Of a stretch of 64,000 nucleotides of DNA, positions 9,466 to 18,749 are shown piece by piece. The stretch is from Vibrio pomeroyi (GTDB taxonomy: Bacteria > Pseudomonadota > Gammaproteobacteria > Enterobacterales > Vibrionaceae). The first letter of the stretch is position 1. Each line of letters opens with the position of its first letter. The translations under genes and the position numbers were made by a program. The notes under the pieces were generated by a model. That model did no database searches, had not been told where the DNA came from, and saw only the letters and a program-made list of their open reading frames with translations. The DNA is taken from NCBI GenBank assembly GCA_041879425.1, contig CP090854.1, forward strand, positions 682,001-746,000. The letters run 5' to 3'.

Positions 9466-10304
9466 CCACATTTAACAGCGTAAAAGAGTCGGTTCAGGCG
9501 TTCACTCGTCGAGACGAAGTTTTTGATTACCTTAAACCCGATGTTCATCCTGCCATCGATACCCGTCACAACGTGTTGTTGTACGTGGAAGGCGTTAATA
9601 AAAGCTTCGATGGTTTCCAAGCGATAAACGACCTCAACCTTTATATCAAAGAGGGCGAGCTGCGCTGCATCATTGGTCCTAATGGCGCAGGTAAAACGAC
9701 CATGATGGACATCATCACCGGGAAAACTAAGCCAGACACTGGCGAAGTGTGGCTAGGTTCGAACATCAATCTACTCAAGATGAATGAAGCTGAAATTGCT
9801 AACGCAGGCGTTGGGCGTAAGTTCCAAAAGCCGACCGTGATTGAATGTTTAACTGTGTGGCAGAACCTTGAATTAGCCATGGCAGGTGATCGCTCGGTGT
9901 GGGCCACTTTCACTGCCGTGATGTCTGGCGAGCAGAAAGACAAACTGACTTCGGTACTAGAGCTTATTCACCTTAAAGACGAAGCGGCAAACTTGGCGGG
10001 CAACCTGTCTCACGGGCAAAAGCAGTGGTTAGAGATCGGTATGTTGCTGATGCAAAATCCTAAGCTGTTGCTGGTGGATGAACCTGTTGCAGGTATGACT
10101 CACCAAGAGATGGATCGCACCTCTGAATTACTCAACTCATTGGCGGGTAAGCACTCAGTGGTCGTGGTTGAACACGATATGGATTTCGTTCGTTCGATTG
10201 CTAGCCATGTCACTGTGCTTCATCAAGGTCACGTGTTGGCAGAAGGCACCATGGATCAAGTGCAGGCTCACCCTGAAGTTAAACAAGTTTATCTCGGAGA
10301 ATAG
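9462..10304 (+). CDS. urtD: Urea ABC transporter ATP-binding protein UrtD
   Basis: Cytoplasmic ATPase subunit (280 residues). Walker A is GPNGAGKTT, the signature is LSHGQKQWLEIG (the LSHGQ variant typical of LivG/UrtD), Walker B is LLLVDEPVAG, and the switch His lies in VVVEHDMDF. An N-terminal extension of about 40 residues precedes the ABC core. It overlaps urtC by 4 nt and ends 1 nt before the urtE start. Confidence 0.95.
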   Translation: MTTFNSVKESVQAFTRRDEVFDYLKPDVHPAIDTRHNVLLYVEGVNKSFDGFQAINDLNLYIKEGELRCIIGPNGAGKTTMMDIITGKTKPDTGEVWLGSNINLLKMNEAEIANAGVGRKFQKPTVIECLTVWQNLELAMAGDRSVWATFTAVMSGEQKDKLTSVLELIHLKDEAANLAGNLSHGQKQWLEIGMLLMQNPKLLLVDEPVAGMTHQEMDRTSELLNSLAGKHSVVVVEHDMDFVRSIASHVTVLHQGHVLAEGTMDQVQAHPEVKQVYLGE

Positions 10305-10305
10305 G

Positions 10306-11001
10306 ATGTTAGAGGTTAAATCAGTTAATCAATATTACGGTGAGAGCCACACCTTGTGGGATTTAGATATGCACATCCCAGAGGGCAAATGCACGGTGTT
10401 AATGGGGCGCAACGGTGTCGGTAAAACCACCTTGCTGCAATGCATCATGGGGTTAGTTAAGGTTGAAAGTGGTGACATTTCTCTATCGGGCGAGTCGCTA
10501 CTGAAAACAGATGCCGAGGATCGTTCTCGTCAAGGGATCGGTTATGTACCGCAAGGTCGTCAGATATTCCCGATGCTCACCGTTCAAGAAAACCTAGAGG
10601 TCGGCCTACCGATTCGTGAGAAGGGCGATCGTAAGATCCCAGAGTTCATCTTCGATATCTTCCCTGTCTTGAAAGAGATGCTGCATCGCCGCGGTGGTGA
10701 CTTATCGGGTGGTCAGCAGCAACAACTGGCGATTGGTCGTGCGCTGGTGGTTAATCCAAAGCTATTGATCTTGGATGAGCCGACGGAAGGTATTCAACCC
10801 AATATTGTGCAAGAGATTGGCGACATCATTCGCATGCTCAACGAGAAAATGGGACTCACGGTTCTATTGGTTGAGCAGAAGCTGCCATTTGCTAGAAAGG
10901 TCGGTGACCGTTTTTGTATTCTCGACCGTGGACGTCAGGTGGCTGAAGGTGAAATGACAGGGCTCGATGAGTCCTTGATTAAGGAGTATTTAACCGTATG
11001 A
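10306..11001 (+). CDS. urtE: Urea ABC transporter ATP-binding protein UrtE
   Basis: Second ATPase subunit (231 residues), LivF-type: Walker A GRNGVGKTT, signature LSGGQQQQLAIGRAL, Walker B LLILDEPTEGIQP. ATG 10306 is chosen because GGAG (10296-10299) lies 6 nt upstream; longer in-frame starts lie within urtD. The last codons overlap ureD by 4 nt (ATGA), so importer and urease accessory gene are coupled. Confidence 0.95.
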   Translation: MLEVKSVNQYYGESHTLWDLDMHIPEGKCTVLMGRNGVGKTTLLQCIMGLVKVESGDISLSGESLLKTDAEDRSRQGIGYVPQGRQIFPMLTVQENLEVGLPIREKGDRKIPEFIFDIFPVLKEMLHRRGGDLSGGQQQQLAIGRALVVNPKLLILDEPTEGIQPNIVQEIGDIIRMLNEKMGLTVLLVEQKLPFARKVGDRFCILDRGRQVAEGEMTGLDESLIKEYLTV

Positions 11002-11945
11002 ATTCTCTCTTTTCTCCGAATGAAGTAAGGAACGCTTCTTTAGTTGAAGCTTTATCTTTGAATGACACCATCGAACAAGATATTCGTGATGGTTGGCAAG
11101 CGAGCTTAAACCTCACCTTTGTCGACCGCGGTGATAAAACGGTATTAAAGAATCGTCAGCAGTCTGGTCCGCTTGCGGTGCAACGCCCCCTGTATCCTGA
11201 TGGGGAAACGTGTCACACCTACTTACTCCATCCCCCCGGCGGAGTGGTGGGTGGTGACACTCTCAATATTGAGGCAACCGTAGAAAGCGGTGCTCATACG
11301 CTGATCACCACACCCGGTGCGACCAAGTTCTATCGTTCTAACAACAAATACGCCAAGCAGAAGCAGACCCTTCGAGTGAAGAAAGGTGCGCGCTTGGAAT
11401 GGATGCCACAAGAGAACATCTTTTTCCCCAATGCACACGTTCGTTTAGACACTGAAATTCGCCTAGAAAAGGGTGCACAGTTTTGGGGTTGGGAGATGCA
11501 CTGTTTTGGACGACCTGCACAGAATGAGGGATTTGAGCGTGGTCACCTTGTTGGGAAAACGGAAATCTATCTTGATAATCAAAGGCTTCTGACTGAAGGT
11601 TTTAATTTTCATGGTGGCGATAAGTTGATGATAAATATGGGGTTACTTGATTTTTCAATGATGGGTACCTTTTATATCACCTCAAATGAGAAGCAAGATT
11701 TAGAGTTGGTACAGAGCTTGCTCTTATCTATTACACAGCAAGCTTCACAGCAATCAGTTACACCAAAAACGTCGAGTGAACCCACATTAATATTGGGTGC
11801 GACACAGATAGAAGGATTGATTGTGGTGCGAGCCTTGGGTTATTGGAGTGAAGACATCCTCCAGGCCTTTGGTCAGATATGGCAAGCAACTCGCTCTCAT
11901 TTATGTGGTACGACTCCTGATTTACCAAGGATTTGGGCGACTTAG
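10998..11945 (+). CDS. ureD: Urease accessory protein UreD (UreH)
   Basis: Accessory protein (315 residues) that binds apo-urease and recruits UreF and UreG for nickel insertion. Family hallmarks are HPPGGVVGGDTL, ITTPGATKFYRS and EWMPQENIFF. Overlap with urtE by ATGA suggests co-expression with the importer. A strong terminator follows at once, separating ureD from ureABC, although the products must act together. Confidence 0.95.
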   Translation: MNSLFSPNEVRNASLVEALSLNDTIEQDIRDGWQASLNLTFVDRGDKTVLKNRQQSGPLAVQRPLYPDGETCHTYLLHPPGGVVGGDTLNIEATVESGAHTLITTPGATKFYRSNNKYAKQKQTLRVKKGARLEWMPQENIFFPNAHVRLDTEIRLEKGAQFWGWEMHCFGRPAQNEGFERGHLVGKTEIYLDNQRLLTEGFNFHGGDKLMINMGLLDFSMMGTFYITSNEKQDLELVQSLLLSITQQASQQSVTPKTSSEPTLILGATQIEGLIVVRALGYWSEDILQAFGQIWQATRSHLCGTTPDLPRIWAT

Positions 11946-11960
11946 CGATTAGCCCTATTT

Positions 11961-11997
11961 GTACCGAGGGCGACTTCCGGCCCTCGGTACATTTTTT
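11961..11997 (+). terminator. Rho-independent terminator between ureD and ureA
   Basis: An 11-bp perfect stem GTACCGAGGGC / GCCCTCGGTAC with an 8-nt loop is followed by ATTTTTTC. It should end much of the urt-ureD transcript, implying a separate ureA promoter in 11998-12078 or controlled readthrough. I see no clear promoter there. Confidence 0.88.
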
Positions 11998-12078
11998 CAA
12001 GCTTGCTGTGATTGAATCCCACTTACTGCTCATGCGTTTCTGAGCAATAAGAAAACAACACTAACAGCGGGCGGCTAA

Positions 12079-12381
12079 ATGGAATTAACACCAAGAGAAA
12101 AAGATAAGCTACTTATCTTCTGCGCAGGAATGCTGGCACAGCAGCGCAAGCAAAAAGGTTTAAAACTCAACTACCCAGAATCTATTGCGCTGATCAGCAG
12201 TGCCATTCTTGAAGGTGCCCGTGAGGGAAAAACCGTTTCGGAATTGATGGATTTTGGACGAACACTGCTTACCGTCGATGACGTTATGGAGGGGATCCCT
12301 TCCATGATCCCAGATGTACAAGTCGAAGCTACTTTTCCTGATGGCACCAAGTTGGTGACCGTTCATGAACCTATCGTGTAG
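12079..12381 (+). CDS. ureA: Urease gamma subunit UreA
   Basis: Smallest structural subunit of urease (100 residues, normal length), which hydrolyses urea to ammonia and carbamate. It begins [14 protein letters not shown] and carries [13 protein letters not shown] and the [20 protein letters not shown] segment typical of UreA. The ureB start follows 11 nt after the stop, with GGGAGAAG as ribosome-binding site. Confidence 0.98.
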   Translation: MELTPREKDKLLIFCAGMLAQQRKQKGLKLNYPESIALISSAILEGAREGKTVSELMDFGRTLLTVDDVMEGIPSMIPDVQVEATFPDGTKLVTVHEPIV

Positions 12382-12392
12382 GGAGAAGAAAT

Positions 12393-12728
12393 ATGGCTGG
12401 CTCCACCAAACAATATTCAGGCTTAGTTCCCGGAAAAGTAGAAACCGCTCCCGGTGACATCACTCTAAATGAAGGCCGAGATACGACGTCCGTTAAGGTT
12501 CAAAACATTGGCGACCGTCCCGTGCAAATTGGCTCTCATTACCACTTCTATGAAGCAAACCCTTCGCTGATCTTTGACCGAGAAGCCACTAAAGGCTTTC
12601 GACTCAACATCCCTGCAGGCACCGCTACTCGTTTTGAACCGGGTCAGTCTCGCAGCGTCGAGTTGGTGCGTTACGCCGGTAAGTTAGAGATCTACGGCTT
12701 CCAAGGGAAAGTGATGGGCAAGCTCTAA
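12393..12728 (+). CDS. ureB: Urease beta subunit UreB
   Basis: Second structural subunit (111 residues). Typical sequences are [46 protein letters not shown] and the C-terminal YGFQGKVMG. It is a separate gene rather than fused to UreA as in Helicobacter. ureC follows after about 40 bp. Confidence 0.98.
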   Translation: MAGSTKQYSGLVPGKVETAPGDITLNEGRDTTSVKVQNIGDRPVQIGSHYHFYEANPSLIFDREATKGFRLNIPAGTATRFEPGQSRSVELVRYAGKLEIYGFQGKVMGKL

Positions 12729-12768
12729 GCGCTCTCACGGAAACAATGAAAATAACAAAGGATTGATC

Positions 12769-14472
12769 ATGGCGAAGATATCCAAACAGGCTTACGCCGA
12801 AATGTTTGGGCCAACAATCGGAGACCGAGTGCGTCTTGCTGACACCGATTTATGGCTAGAAGTTGAAAAGGATTACACCGTATACGGTGACGAAGTGAAG
12901 TTCGGCGGCGGTAAAGTGATTCGCGATGGGCAAGGGCAAAGCCAGCGTCCAAGTGCCGAAACACCTGACTTGGTGATCACTAACGCGATTGTGTTGGACT
13001 ACTGGGGCATCGTAAAAGCCGATGTTGCAATCAAAGCTGGCCGAGTTCAAACATTAGGCAAAGCAGGCAACCCAGATGTTCAACCGGGCGTCGATATTGT
13101 GATTGGTCCGGGTACGGAAATTTTGGCCGGCGAAGGTTCGATCCTCACTGCGGGTGGCATCGATTCACATATTCACTTCATCTGTCCGCAACAGATTGAA
13201 GAAGCATTGGCGTCGGGTGTTACGACCATGATAGGCGGTGGTACAGGACCAAATACCGGTACCAACGCAACCACATGTACACCGGGTCCGTGGAACATGC
13301 ACCGTATGTTGGAGTCGCTCGACCAATTCCCAATGAACTTTGGTTTGCTTGGTAAGGGCAATGCAAGCCAACCTGAAGCATTGCGTGAACAAGTGGCAGC
13401 GGGCGCAGTGGGTTTGAAGTTGCATGAAGACTGGGGAACAACCCCCGCGTCAATTGATACTTGCTTGAGTGTTGCCGATGAGATGGACGTACAAGTTGCG
13501 ATTCACACCGATACGCTAAATGAATCGGGTTTTGTTGAATCGACCCTTGGCGCTATCGGTGATCGCGTGATTCATACCTACCACACGGAAGGTGCGGGTG
13601 GCGGCCATGCTCCCGATATTATTCGCGCTGCAGGTGAGCCGAATGTTCTGCCTTCCTCAACCAACCCGACACGACCTTACACCGTCAATACGGTCGATGA
13701 GCACTTGGATATGTTGATGGTGTGTCACCATTTATCACCTTCGATCGCTGAAGATGTCGCGTTCGCTGAATCACGTATTCGCCGTGAAACCATCGCTGCA
13801 GAAGACATTCTTCATGACTTAGGCGCATTCTCGATGATCGCTTCGGATTCACAAGCAATGGGTCGCGTAGGCGAGGTCGTAACACGTACTTGGCAAACCG
13901 CACACAAGATGAAAGTGCAGCGTGGCAGCCTAAAAGAAGATTCCGACTACAGTGATAACTTCCGCCTAAGACGTTATGTCGCTAAGTACACTATTAACCC
14001 TGCGATCACGCACGGCATGGCACATGAAATCGGCTCTATCGAAGCTGGAAAGCTGGCGGATTTAGTGTTGTGGAAACCAGCCTTCTTTGGTGTGAAACCG
14101 AGTGTGATTTTGAAAGGCGGCATGATCGCCATGGCGCCGATGGGTGACCCAAACGCTTCAATACCAACACCTCAGCCAGTTCACTATCGCTCTATGTTTG
14201 GTAGCTATGGCAAGGCATGTCAGAACACATCAATGCTGTTCGTTTCTAAAGAAGCCAAGGAACAAAACATCGATAAGCAGTTGGGTTTGCAGAGTTTGAT
14301 TGGCGTTGTCAGCAACTGCCGAAACATCAGCAAGGCAGACATGAAGCTTAACGATTGGATGCCGAAGATTGAGGTCGATTCTCAGACATATCAAGTGCGC
14401 GCTGATGGTGAACTGCTGACGTGTGAGCCTGCTGAAGAACTGCCAATGGCTCAGCGATACTTTTTGTTTTAG
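12769..14472 (+). CDS. ureC: Urease alpha subunit UreC (catalytic)
   Basis: Catalytic nickel subunit (567 residues). Numbered from ATG 12769, all active-site residues fall at the same numbers as in Klebsiella aerogenes urease: nickel ligands His134, His136, carbamylated Lys217 (GLKLHEDWG), His246, His272 and Asp360, plus flap Cys319 and His320 (VCHHLS). ATG 12769 is preferred over an in-frame TTG at 12763, since AAAGGA lies at a normal distance. The enzyme should be active if nickel is supplied. Confidence 0.98.
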   Translation: MAKISKQAYAEMFGPTIGDRVRLADTDLWLEVEKDYTVYGDEVKFGGGKVIRDGQGQSQRPSAETPDLVITNAIVLDYWGIVKADVAIKAGRVQTLGKAGNPDVQPGVDIVIGPGTEILAGEGSILTAGGIDSHIHFICPQQIEEALASGVTTMIGGGTGPNTGTNATTCTPGPWNMHRMLESLDQFPMNFGLLGKGNASQPEALREQVAAGAVGLKLHEDWGTTPASIDTCLSVADEMDVQVAIHTDTLNESGFVESTLGAIGDRVIHTYHTEGAGGGHAPDIIRAAGEPNVLPSSTNPTRPYTVNTVDEHLDMLMVCHHLSPSIAEDVAFAESRIRRETIAAEDILHDLGAFSMIASDSQAMGRVGEVVTRTWQTAHKMKVQRGSLKEDSDYSDNFRLRRYVAKYTINPAITHGMAHEIGSIEAGKLADLVLWKPAFFGVKPSVILKGGMIAMAPMGDPNASIPTPQPVHYRSMFGSYGKACQNTSMLFVSKEAKEQNIDKQLGLQSLIGVVSNCRNISKADMKLNDWMPKIEVDSQTYQVRADGELLTCEPAEELPMAQRYFLF

Positions 14473-14534
14473 CTGCGAGCTGAGGGCTCTTATTTTGAAC
14501 GTTATAAATCTCATAAGGAGATTGAGGTAATAGC

Positions 14535-14987
14535 ATGATTGAACTTACTCAAATTCAAGCCGAGTTGAACACGGCTCCAGATGGCTTTCTAAGCCTACCG
14601 ATCGATAGCCGCATCAAAAGCCGTCTTAAAGTGACATTGGATGATGGTCGAGATGCAGGGCTATTTCTACCACGAGGTCATATCTTGCGTGGCGGAGAAC
14701 AATTAACTAGTGAGTGTGGCTTAACTGTCGAAGTAAAAGCGGCGCCGGAAACCGTGTCGACTGTTTACTGTGAAGACTCGCATCTATTAACTCGTGTTGC
14801 TTACCACCTAGGTAACCGACATGTGCCACTACAAGTCGAGGCGGGCTGGGTGCGTTATCAACACGACCATGTTTTGGATGAAATGGTTGAAGGTTTGGGC
14901 GCGACAGTGACGACTGAAAAACAACCGTTTGAACCTGAAGGTGGCGCTTATGGCGGTCGCTCAGGTGGTCATCATCACCATCATTAA
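14535..14987 (+). CDS. ureE: Urease accessory protein UreE, nickel metallochaperone
   Basis: Nickel-delivery chaperone (150 residues). The conserved central region (HLLTRVAYHLGNRHVPLQ) contains the His that binds nickel at the dimer interface. The C-terminus ends in Gly followed by five His, a short nickel-storing tail. AAGGAG precedes the start. The nickel permease gene follows 73 bp downstream. Confidence 0.96.
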   Translation: MIELTQIQAELNTAPDGFLSLPIDSRIKSRLKVTLDDGRDAGLFLPRGHILRGGEQLTSECGLTVEVKAAPETVSTVYCEDSHLLTRVAYHLGNRHVPLQVEAGWVRYQHDHVLDEMVEGLGATVTTEKQPFEPEGGAYGGRSGGHHHHH

Positions 14988-15060
14988 TCGAGTCATTGAT
15001 GGCTCACTAAACGATTTATATAACAACGATATTAATAACTATAAACGCAAGGAACTCGCG

Positions 15061-15657
15061 ATGAACTTTAAAACAGCTGCTGGCTTATGTACTTTCACAC
15101 TGGCTTCTCTAACAACATCAACGATGGCTTTAGCTCACCCGGGGCATGGCTCACATTCTGTTCATGAGTCTCACTCATTTATGTCTGGCTTAACTCACCC
15201 TGTGACAGGTATGGATCACCTGATTATGCTGATCGCTTTTGGTTTGTTAATTGGCGCACTGTCGTTTTCAACCAAGATAAAAGCCGCTTTGATTGGTGGT
15301 GGATTGGCTTCACTAGTCGTTGGGCTTATCGCAGGCCAAGCCTTAGGCTTCTCTGTGATTGTTGAACCAGCAATCATCGCTTCTCTGTTCGTCGTCAGCT
15401 TATGTCTATGGCACGTATTCTCACCATCGACCAAGCGTGTAAACAGCGTATTAGTCGCTTCCATCGCGATGTTGTTTTTCCATGGTTACGCACACGGTGT
15501 TGAAGCTGCGAGCAACCTAACTCAATTTGCATCAGGCATGAGCATCACTGCTTTGGCATTAATGGTTATCGGCACGTTTGTAGGGCGCGCAGTTTACTCT
15601 AAATGGTTGTCAGTTGGTGTTGCTTCAGCAAGCGCAGCATTACTGTTAGGCGCGTAA
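15061..15657 (+). CDS. HupE/UreJ family nickel permease
   Basis: Predicted inner-membrane nickel transporter (198 residues). A signal sequence ending at TMALA is followed by a His-rich periplasmic segment (HPGHGSHSVHESHSF) and the family motif GMDHLIML, then about six hydrophobic helices. ATG 15061 has AAGGAA upstream; the longer in-frame start at 14929 lies inside ureE. Its place between ureE and ureF indicates that it feeds nickel to urease. Confidence 0.9.
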   Translation: MNFKTAAGLCTFTLASLTTSTMALAHPGHGSHSVHESHSFMSGLTHPVTGMDHLIMLIAFGLLIGALSFSTKIKAALIGGGLASLVVGLIAGQALGFSVIVEPAIIASLFVVSLCLWHVFSPSTKRVNSVLVASIAMLFFHGYAHGVEAASNLTQFASGMSITALALMVIGTFVGRAVYSKWLSVGVASASAALLLGA

Positions 15658-15697
15658 GCTCTCGAACTTTTCGATTCTAGAAGACAGAGAGCAGAGT

Positions 15698-16378
15698 ATG
15701 AGCACAACAGGAAATGTCGCGATTTATCGTCTGTTCCAATTGATCAGTCCGTCGTTGCCGATTGGTGGTTTCACTTATTCGCAAGGCTTAGAACTGGCGG
15801 TTGAGGCGGGGTGGGTGACCAATCGCGATAGCATGGAACAGTGGCTTAATACCATCGTTAGTTCCAGTGTCGCGACCTTGGAATTACCTATCTTAGAGCG
15901 CCTTTATCATGCCCTAGAAAAGGGTGAACTCGATGAGATTGAGCACTGGTGTAACTACTTGTACTCAAGCCGTGAAACCAGTGAATTGCGAGCAGAAGAA
16001 AAGCAGCGCGGGCATGCATTGAATACCTTGTTGAAGCGCTTAGATATCGATATTTCGCTGGTGGACTCTGTTGATAGTCACCCAAACCAGCTGTTAGGAA
16101 TGTGCATCGCCGCTCAACACTGGGACATCGATTTAGAAAGCCTTAAGCAAGGTTACTTATGGAGCTGGCTTGAAAATATCGTTACTGCAGGCGTAAAGCT
16201 AGTGCCTTTAGGCCAAACCGATGGGCAGTTGGCGCTGATTAATATCACTAACACCTTTCCTGAGGTGATTGAGAAAGCACGCACGATTGAAGATTGGATG
16301 ATAGGTAGCTTTTCGCCTTCGATGGCGTTAGCGAGTTCATTGCACGAAACACAATACACACGACTATTTCGTTCGTAG
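15698..16378 (+). CDS. ureF: Urease accessory protein UreF
   Basis: Accessory protein (226 residues) that binds UreD-urease and couples UreG GTP hydrolysis to nickel insertion. Hallmarks are LISPSLPIGGFTYSQGLE near the start, SSRETSELRAEEKQRG in the middle and the C-terminal SPSMALASSLHETQYTRLFRS. Normal length. It lies 48 bp upstream of ureG. Confidence 0.96.
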   Translation: MSTTGNVAIYRLFQLISPSLPIGGFTYSQGLELAVEAGWVTNRDSMEQWLNTIVSSSVATLELPILERLYHALEKGELDEIEHWCNYLYSSRETSELRAEEKQRGHALNTLLKRLDIDISLVDSVDSHPNQLLGMCIAAQHWDIDLESLKQGYLWSWLENIVTAGVKLVPLGQTDGQLALINITNTFPEVIEKARTIEDWMIGSFSPSMALASSLHETQYTRLFRS

Positions 16379-16426
16379 CGATCTGCGCTAACGAGGTAGC
16401 AAGAAAAGAATATAAGGAAGTAGATC

Positions 16427-17065
16427 ATGGAAAGTTATAAGCAACCCCTTCGAATTGGTATTGGTGGCCCTGTTGGGTCAGGTAAAACTGCACTGTTGGA
16501 AGTGCTGTGTAAGGCGATTCGCGACAAGCTAAACATTGCCGTAGTAACCAACGACATCTACACCCAAGAAGATGCAAAGATACTGACACGAGCTGAAGCT
16601 CTAGAACCTGACCGCATTATTGGTGTGGAAACGGGCGGCTGCCCACACACAGCGATCCGTGAAGATGCGTCGATGAACCTCGCGGCAGTCGAAGAGCTGG
16701 CTAAGCTACATAAGAACCTTGATGTGGTATTTGTAGAGAGTGGTGGCGACAATCTGAGTGCGACGTTCAGCCCTGAGTTAGCCGACCTTACTATCTACGT
16801 GATTGATGTAGCGGAAGGGGAGAAGATCCCACGTAAAGGTGGCCCGGGTATTACACGATCTGATCTGTTGGTTATCAACAAGATCGATTTAGCACCGTAT
16901 GTTGGCGCGTCACTTGAGGTGATGGAGCAAGACACACAACGTATGCGTCCAACCAAGCCTTACGTGTTCACCAACCTCAAAGAGAGCCAAGGGTTAGATT
17001 TCATCATCAACTTTATCGTGACCGAAGGGATGCTAACCATGAAGGAGCCTTCTACGACTGAGTAG
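16427..17065 (+). CDS. ureG: Urease accessory GTPase UreG
   Basis: SIMIBI-class GTPase (212 residues) that drives nickel insertion into urease. P-loop is [11 protein letters not shown], the metal-binding motif is the CPH of [17 protein letters not shown], and the guanine-specificity motif is NKIDLA. AAGGAAG precedes the ATG. It is the last gene of the urea block; a bidirectional terminator lies between it and convergent xseA. Confidence 0.97.
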   Translation: MESYKQPLRIGIGGPVGSGKTALLEVLCKAIRDKLNIAVVTNDIYTQEDAKILTRAEALEPDRIIGVETGGCPHTAIREDASMNLAAVEELAKLHKNLDVVFVESGGDNLSATFSPELADLTIYVIDVAEGEKIPRKGGPGITRSDLLVINKIDLAPYVGASLEVMEQDTQRMRPTKPYVFTNLKESQGLDFIINFIVTEGMLTMKEPSTTE

Positions 17066-17104
17066 GGTTGGAATCAGTTAGTTTTTTAAGCCTTTAGATA
17101 CTAA

Positions 17105-17133
17105 AAAGCCCTGTCGATTATCGATAGGGCTTT
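17105..17133. terminator. Bidirectional terminator between ureG and xseA
   Basis: A 13-bp stem AAAGCCCTGTCGA / TCGATAGGGCTTT (one wobble) with a TTA loop, with A residues on the left and T residues on the right. It can serve both converging transcripts. Confidence 0.85.
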
Positions 17134-17158
17134 CTGGTTTCAAACGTTCGAGTCGAAC

Positions 17159-18505
17159 TTAAAGCTCGCTCTTAGTAAGTCTAGTGGTCACTTGCGACTC
17201 AATCACACCGTCTTCAACTTGAGTGGTGATCACTTCACCTACTTCGACGTCGTTAATCGATGATACCGTCTTACTCGATGCTGAATGAGTAATGCTGTAG
17301 CCACGCTTTAGGGTTGCCAGTGGACTCACTGTTTCTAACTTCTCTGCAGCCATAGCGAGCTGGTGGCGAGTCGTTAGTAACGTCTTATCCATCGCATCTA
17401 ATAGCTTTTGCTCTGAACGTTGCAGATGCAGTTTCTGTTCGCCAAGGCGCTTCACTGGCGAGTTCAATTGAAGCTGGTGCTGTTTACGTTCAACACGCTG
17501 TGCATGTTGCTTTAGGTATTGAGTCATACCACGACGCAAACGCATATCTAGGTCATCAAGCTGCTGACTCTGCTTTTGCAGTTGGTAGCTAGGGTGTTGT
17601 TTCTCTAAGCGATATTTCAACGTTTGAGTTGATTGTGCCTGTTTGATTAACACATGACGAATCGCACTGACTAAGCGAGCACGTTTAGATGCGAAAGCTT
17701 GCTCTTTATGGCTGTTATCGCGGCTAACCAATTCAGCGGCTGCTGATGGCGTAGGAGCGCGCATATCTGCGACGAAATCGGCGATAGTGACATCAACTTC
17801 ATGGCCAACTGCGCTGATAATTGGGATTTGGCTTGCTGCGATTGTGCGAGCTACGATCTCGTTATTGAAGCACCATAGGTCTTCTAATGAACCGCCGCCA
17901 CGACCCACGATCAACACATCACACTCATTGCGTTCGTTAGCTCGTCCAATCGCCTGAGCAATCTGAATAGCTGCCTCTTCGCCTTGCACCATGGTTGGGT
18001 AAACCACCACTGGCAGTGAAGGATCGCGTCTTTTCAGGACATCAAGAATATCAAACAGTGCTGCACCGGTTTTAGAGGTGATAACGCCAACACGCTTTGG
18101 ATGTTCAGGAAGCGGTTGCTTACTCGATTGAGCAAAGAGTCCTTCTGCGGCGAGGTTCATCTTCAGCTTTTCAAACTCTTGCTGAAGCTTACCGTCACCT
18201 TCTGGCTGCATGCTTTCGATGATCAGTTGATAGTCACCACGTGGCTCGTAAAGAGACAGGCGAGCTTTGACTAAAACTTGATTGCCGTTTTGAGGCTTAA
18301 AGGTGACTCGGCGGTTATTGCCACGAAACATGGCGCACTTAACTTGAGCGCGAGAGTCTTTAAGCGTGAGGTACCAGTGACCAGAGACAGGTGCAGAGAA
18401 GTTCGAGATTTCACCAACGAGCCAGACTATTCCCATTTCGTTTTCTAATAGGAGACGAACCTCTGAGTTGAGGCGAGAAACAGTAAAGATGTTTGGATTA
18501 GTCAT
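17159..18505 (-). CDS. xseA: Exodeoxyribonuclease VII large subunit
   Basis: Large subunit of exonuclease VII (448 residues), which degrades single-stranded DNA from both ends. An N-terminal OB-fold (VWLVGEISNFSAPVSGHWYLTLKD) is followed by the catalytic domain with GVITSKTGAA, DVLIVGRGGGSLEDLW and SAVGHEVDVTIADFVAD, then a long coiled coil with many Gln, Arg and Lys. It is divergent from guaB, as in many gammaproteobacteria. Its small partner XseB is not in this window. Confidence 0.97.
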   Translation of the reverse strand: MTNPNIFTVSRLNSEVRLLLENEMGIVWLVGEISNFSAPVSGHWYLTLKDSRAQVKCAMFRGNNRRVTFKPQNGNQVLVKARLSLYEPRGDYQLIIESMQPEGDGKLQQEFEKLKMNLAAEGLFAQSSKQPLPEHPKRVGVITSKTGAALFDILDVLKRRDPSLPVVVYPTMVQGEEAAIQIAQAIGRANERNECDVLIVGRGGGSLEDLWCFNNEIVARTIAASQIPIISAVGHEVDVTIADFVADMRAPTPSAAAELVSRDNSHKEQAFASKRARLVSAIRHVLIKQAQSTQTLKYRLEKQHPSYQLQKQSQQLDDLDMRLRRGMTQYLKQHAQRVERKQHQLQLNSPVKRLGEQKLHLQRSEQKLLDAMDKTLLTTRHQLAMAAEKLETVSPLATLKRGYSITHSASSKTVSSINDVEVGEVITTQVEDGVIESQVTTRLTKSEL

Positions 18506-18749
18506 AGAAGCACTATCTTTCCTTGAAGGAAGGTCTTTCTTGGAATCTCACAGGGCGTGAGTATGGAAGATAGCGGCAATATAATACATAGCAAGGGGGT
18601 AAATGCAAATTAAAAATACAAAAATGTGTAGCCAAGCGATTTCGCCGTGCGTATAATCCGTCTGCAATATCAAATCCAAATCACTTTATTATGCGAAACG
18701 ATAAAGTTGGGTTTACTCCTTTTAACACCTTTGTTGTGAGATATTGCAA

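Noticed and set aside
13165..13903. Several ORFs antisense to ureC and other core genes
   Set aside because: They are reading-frame shadows of well-supported genes, with no start signals or motifs.
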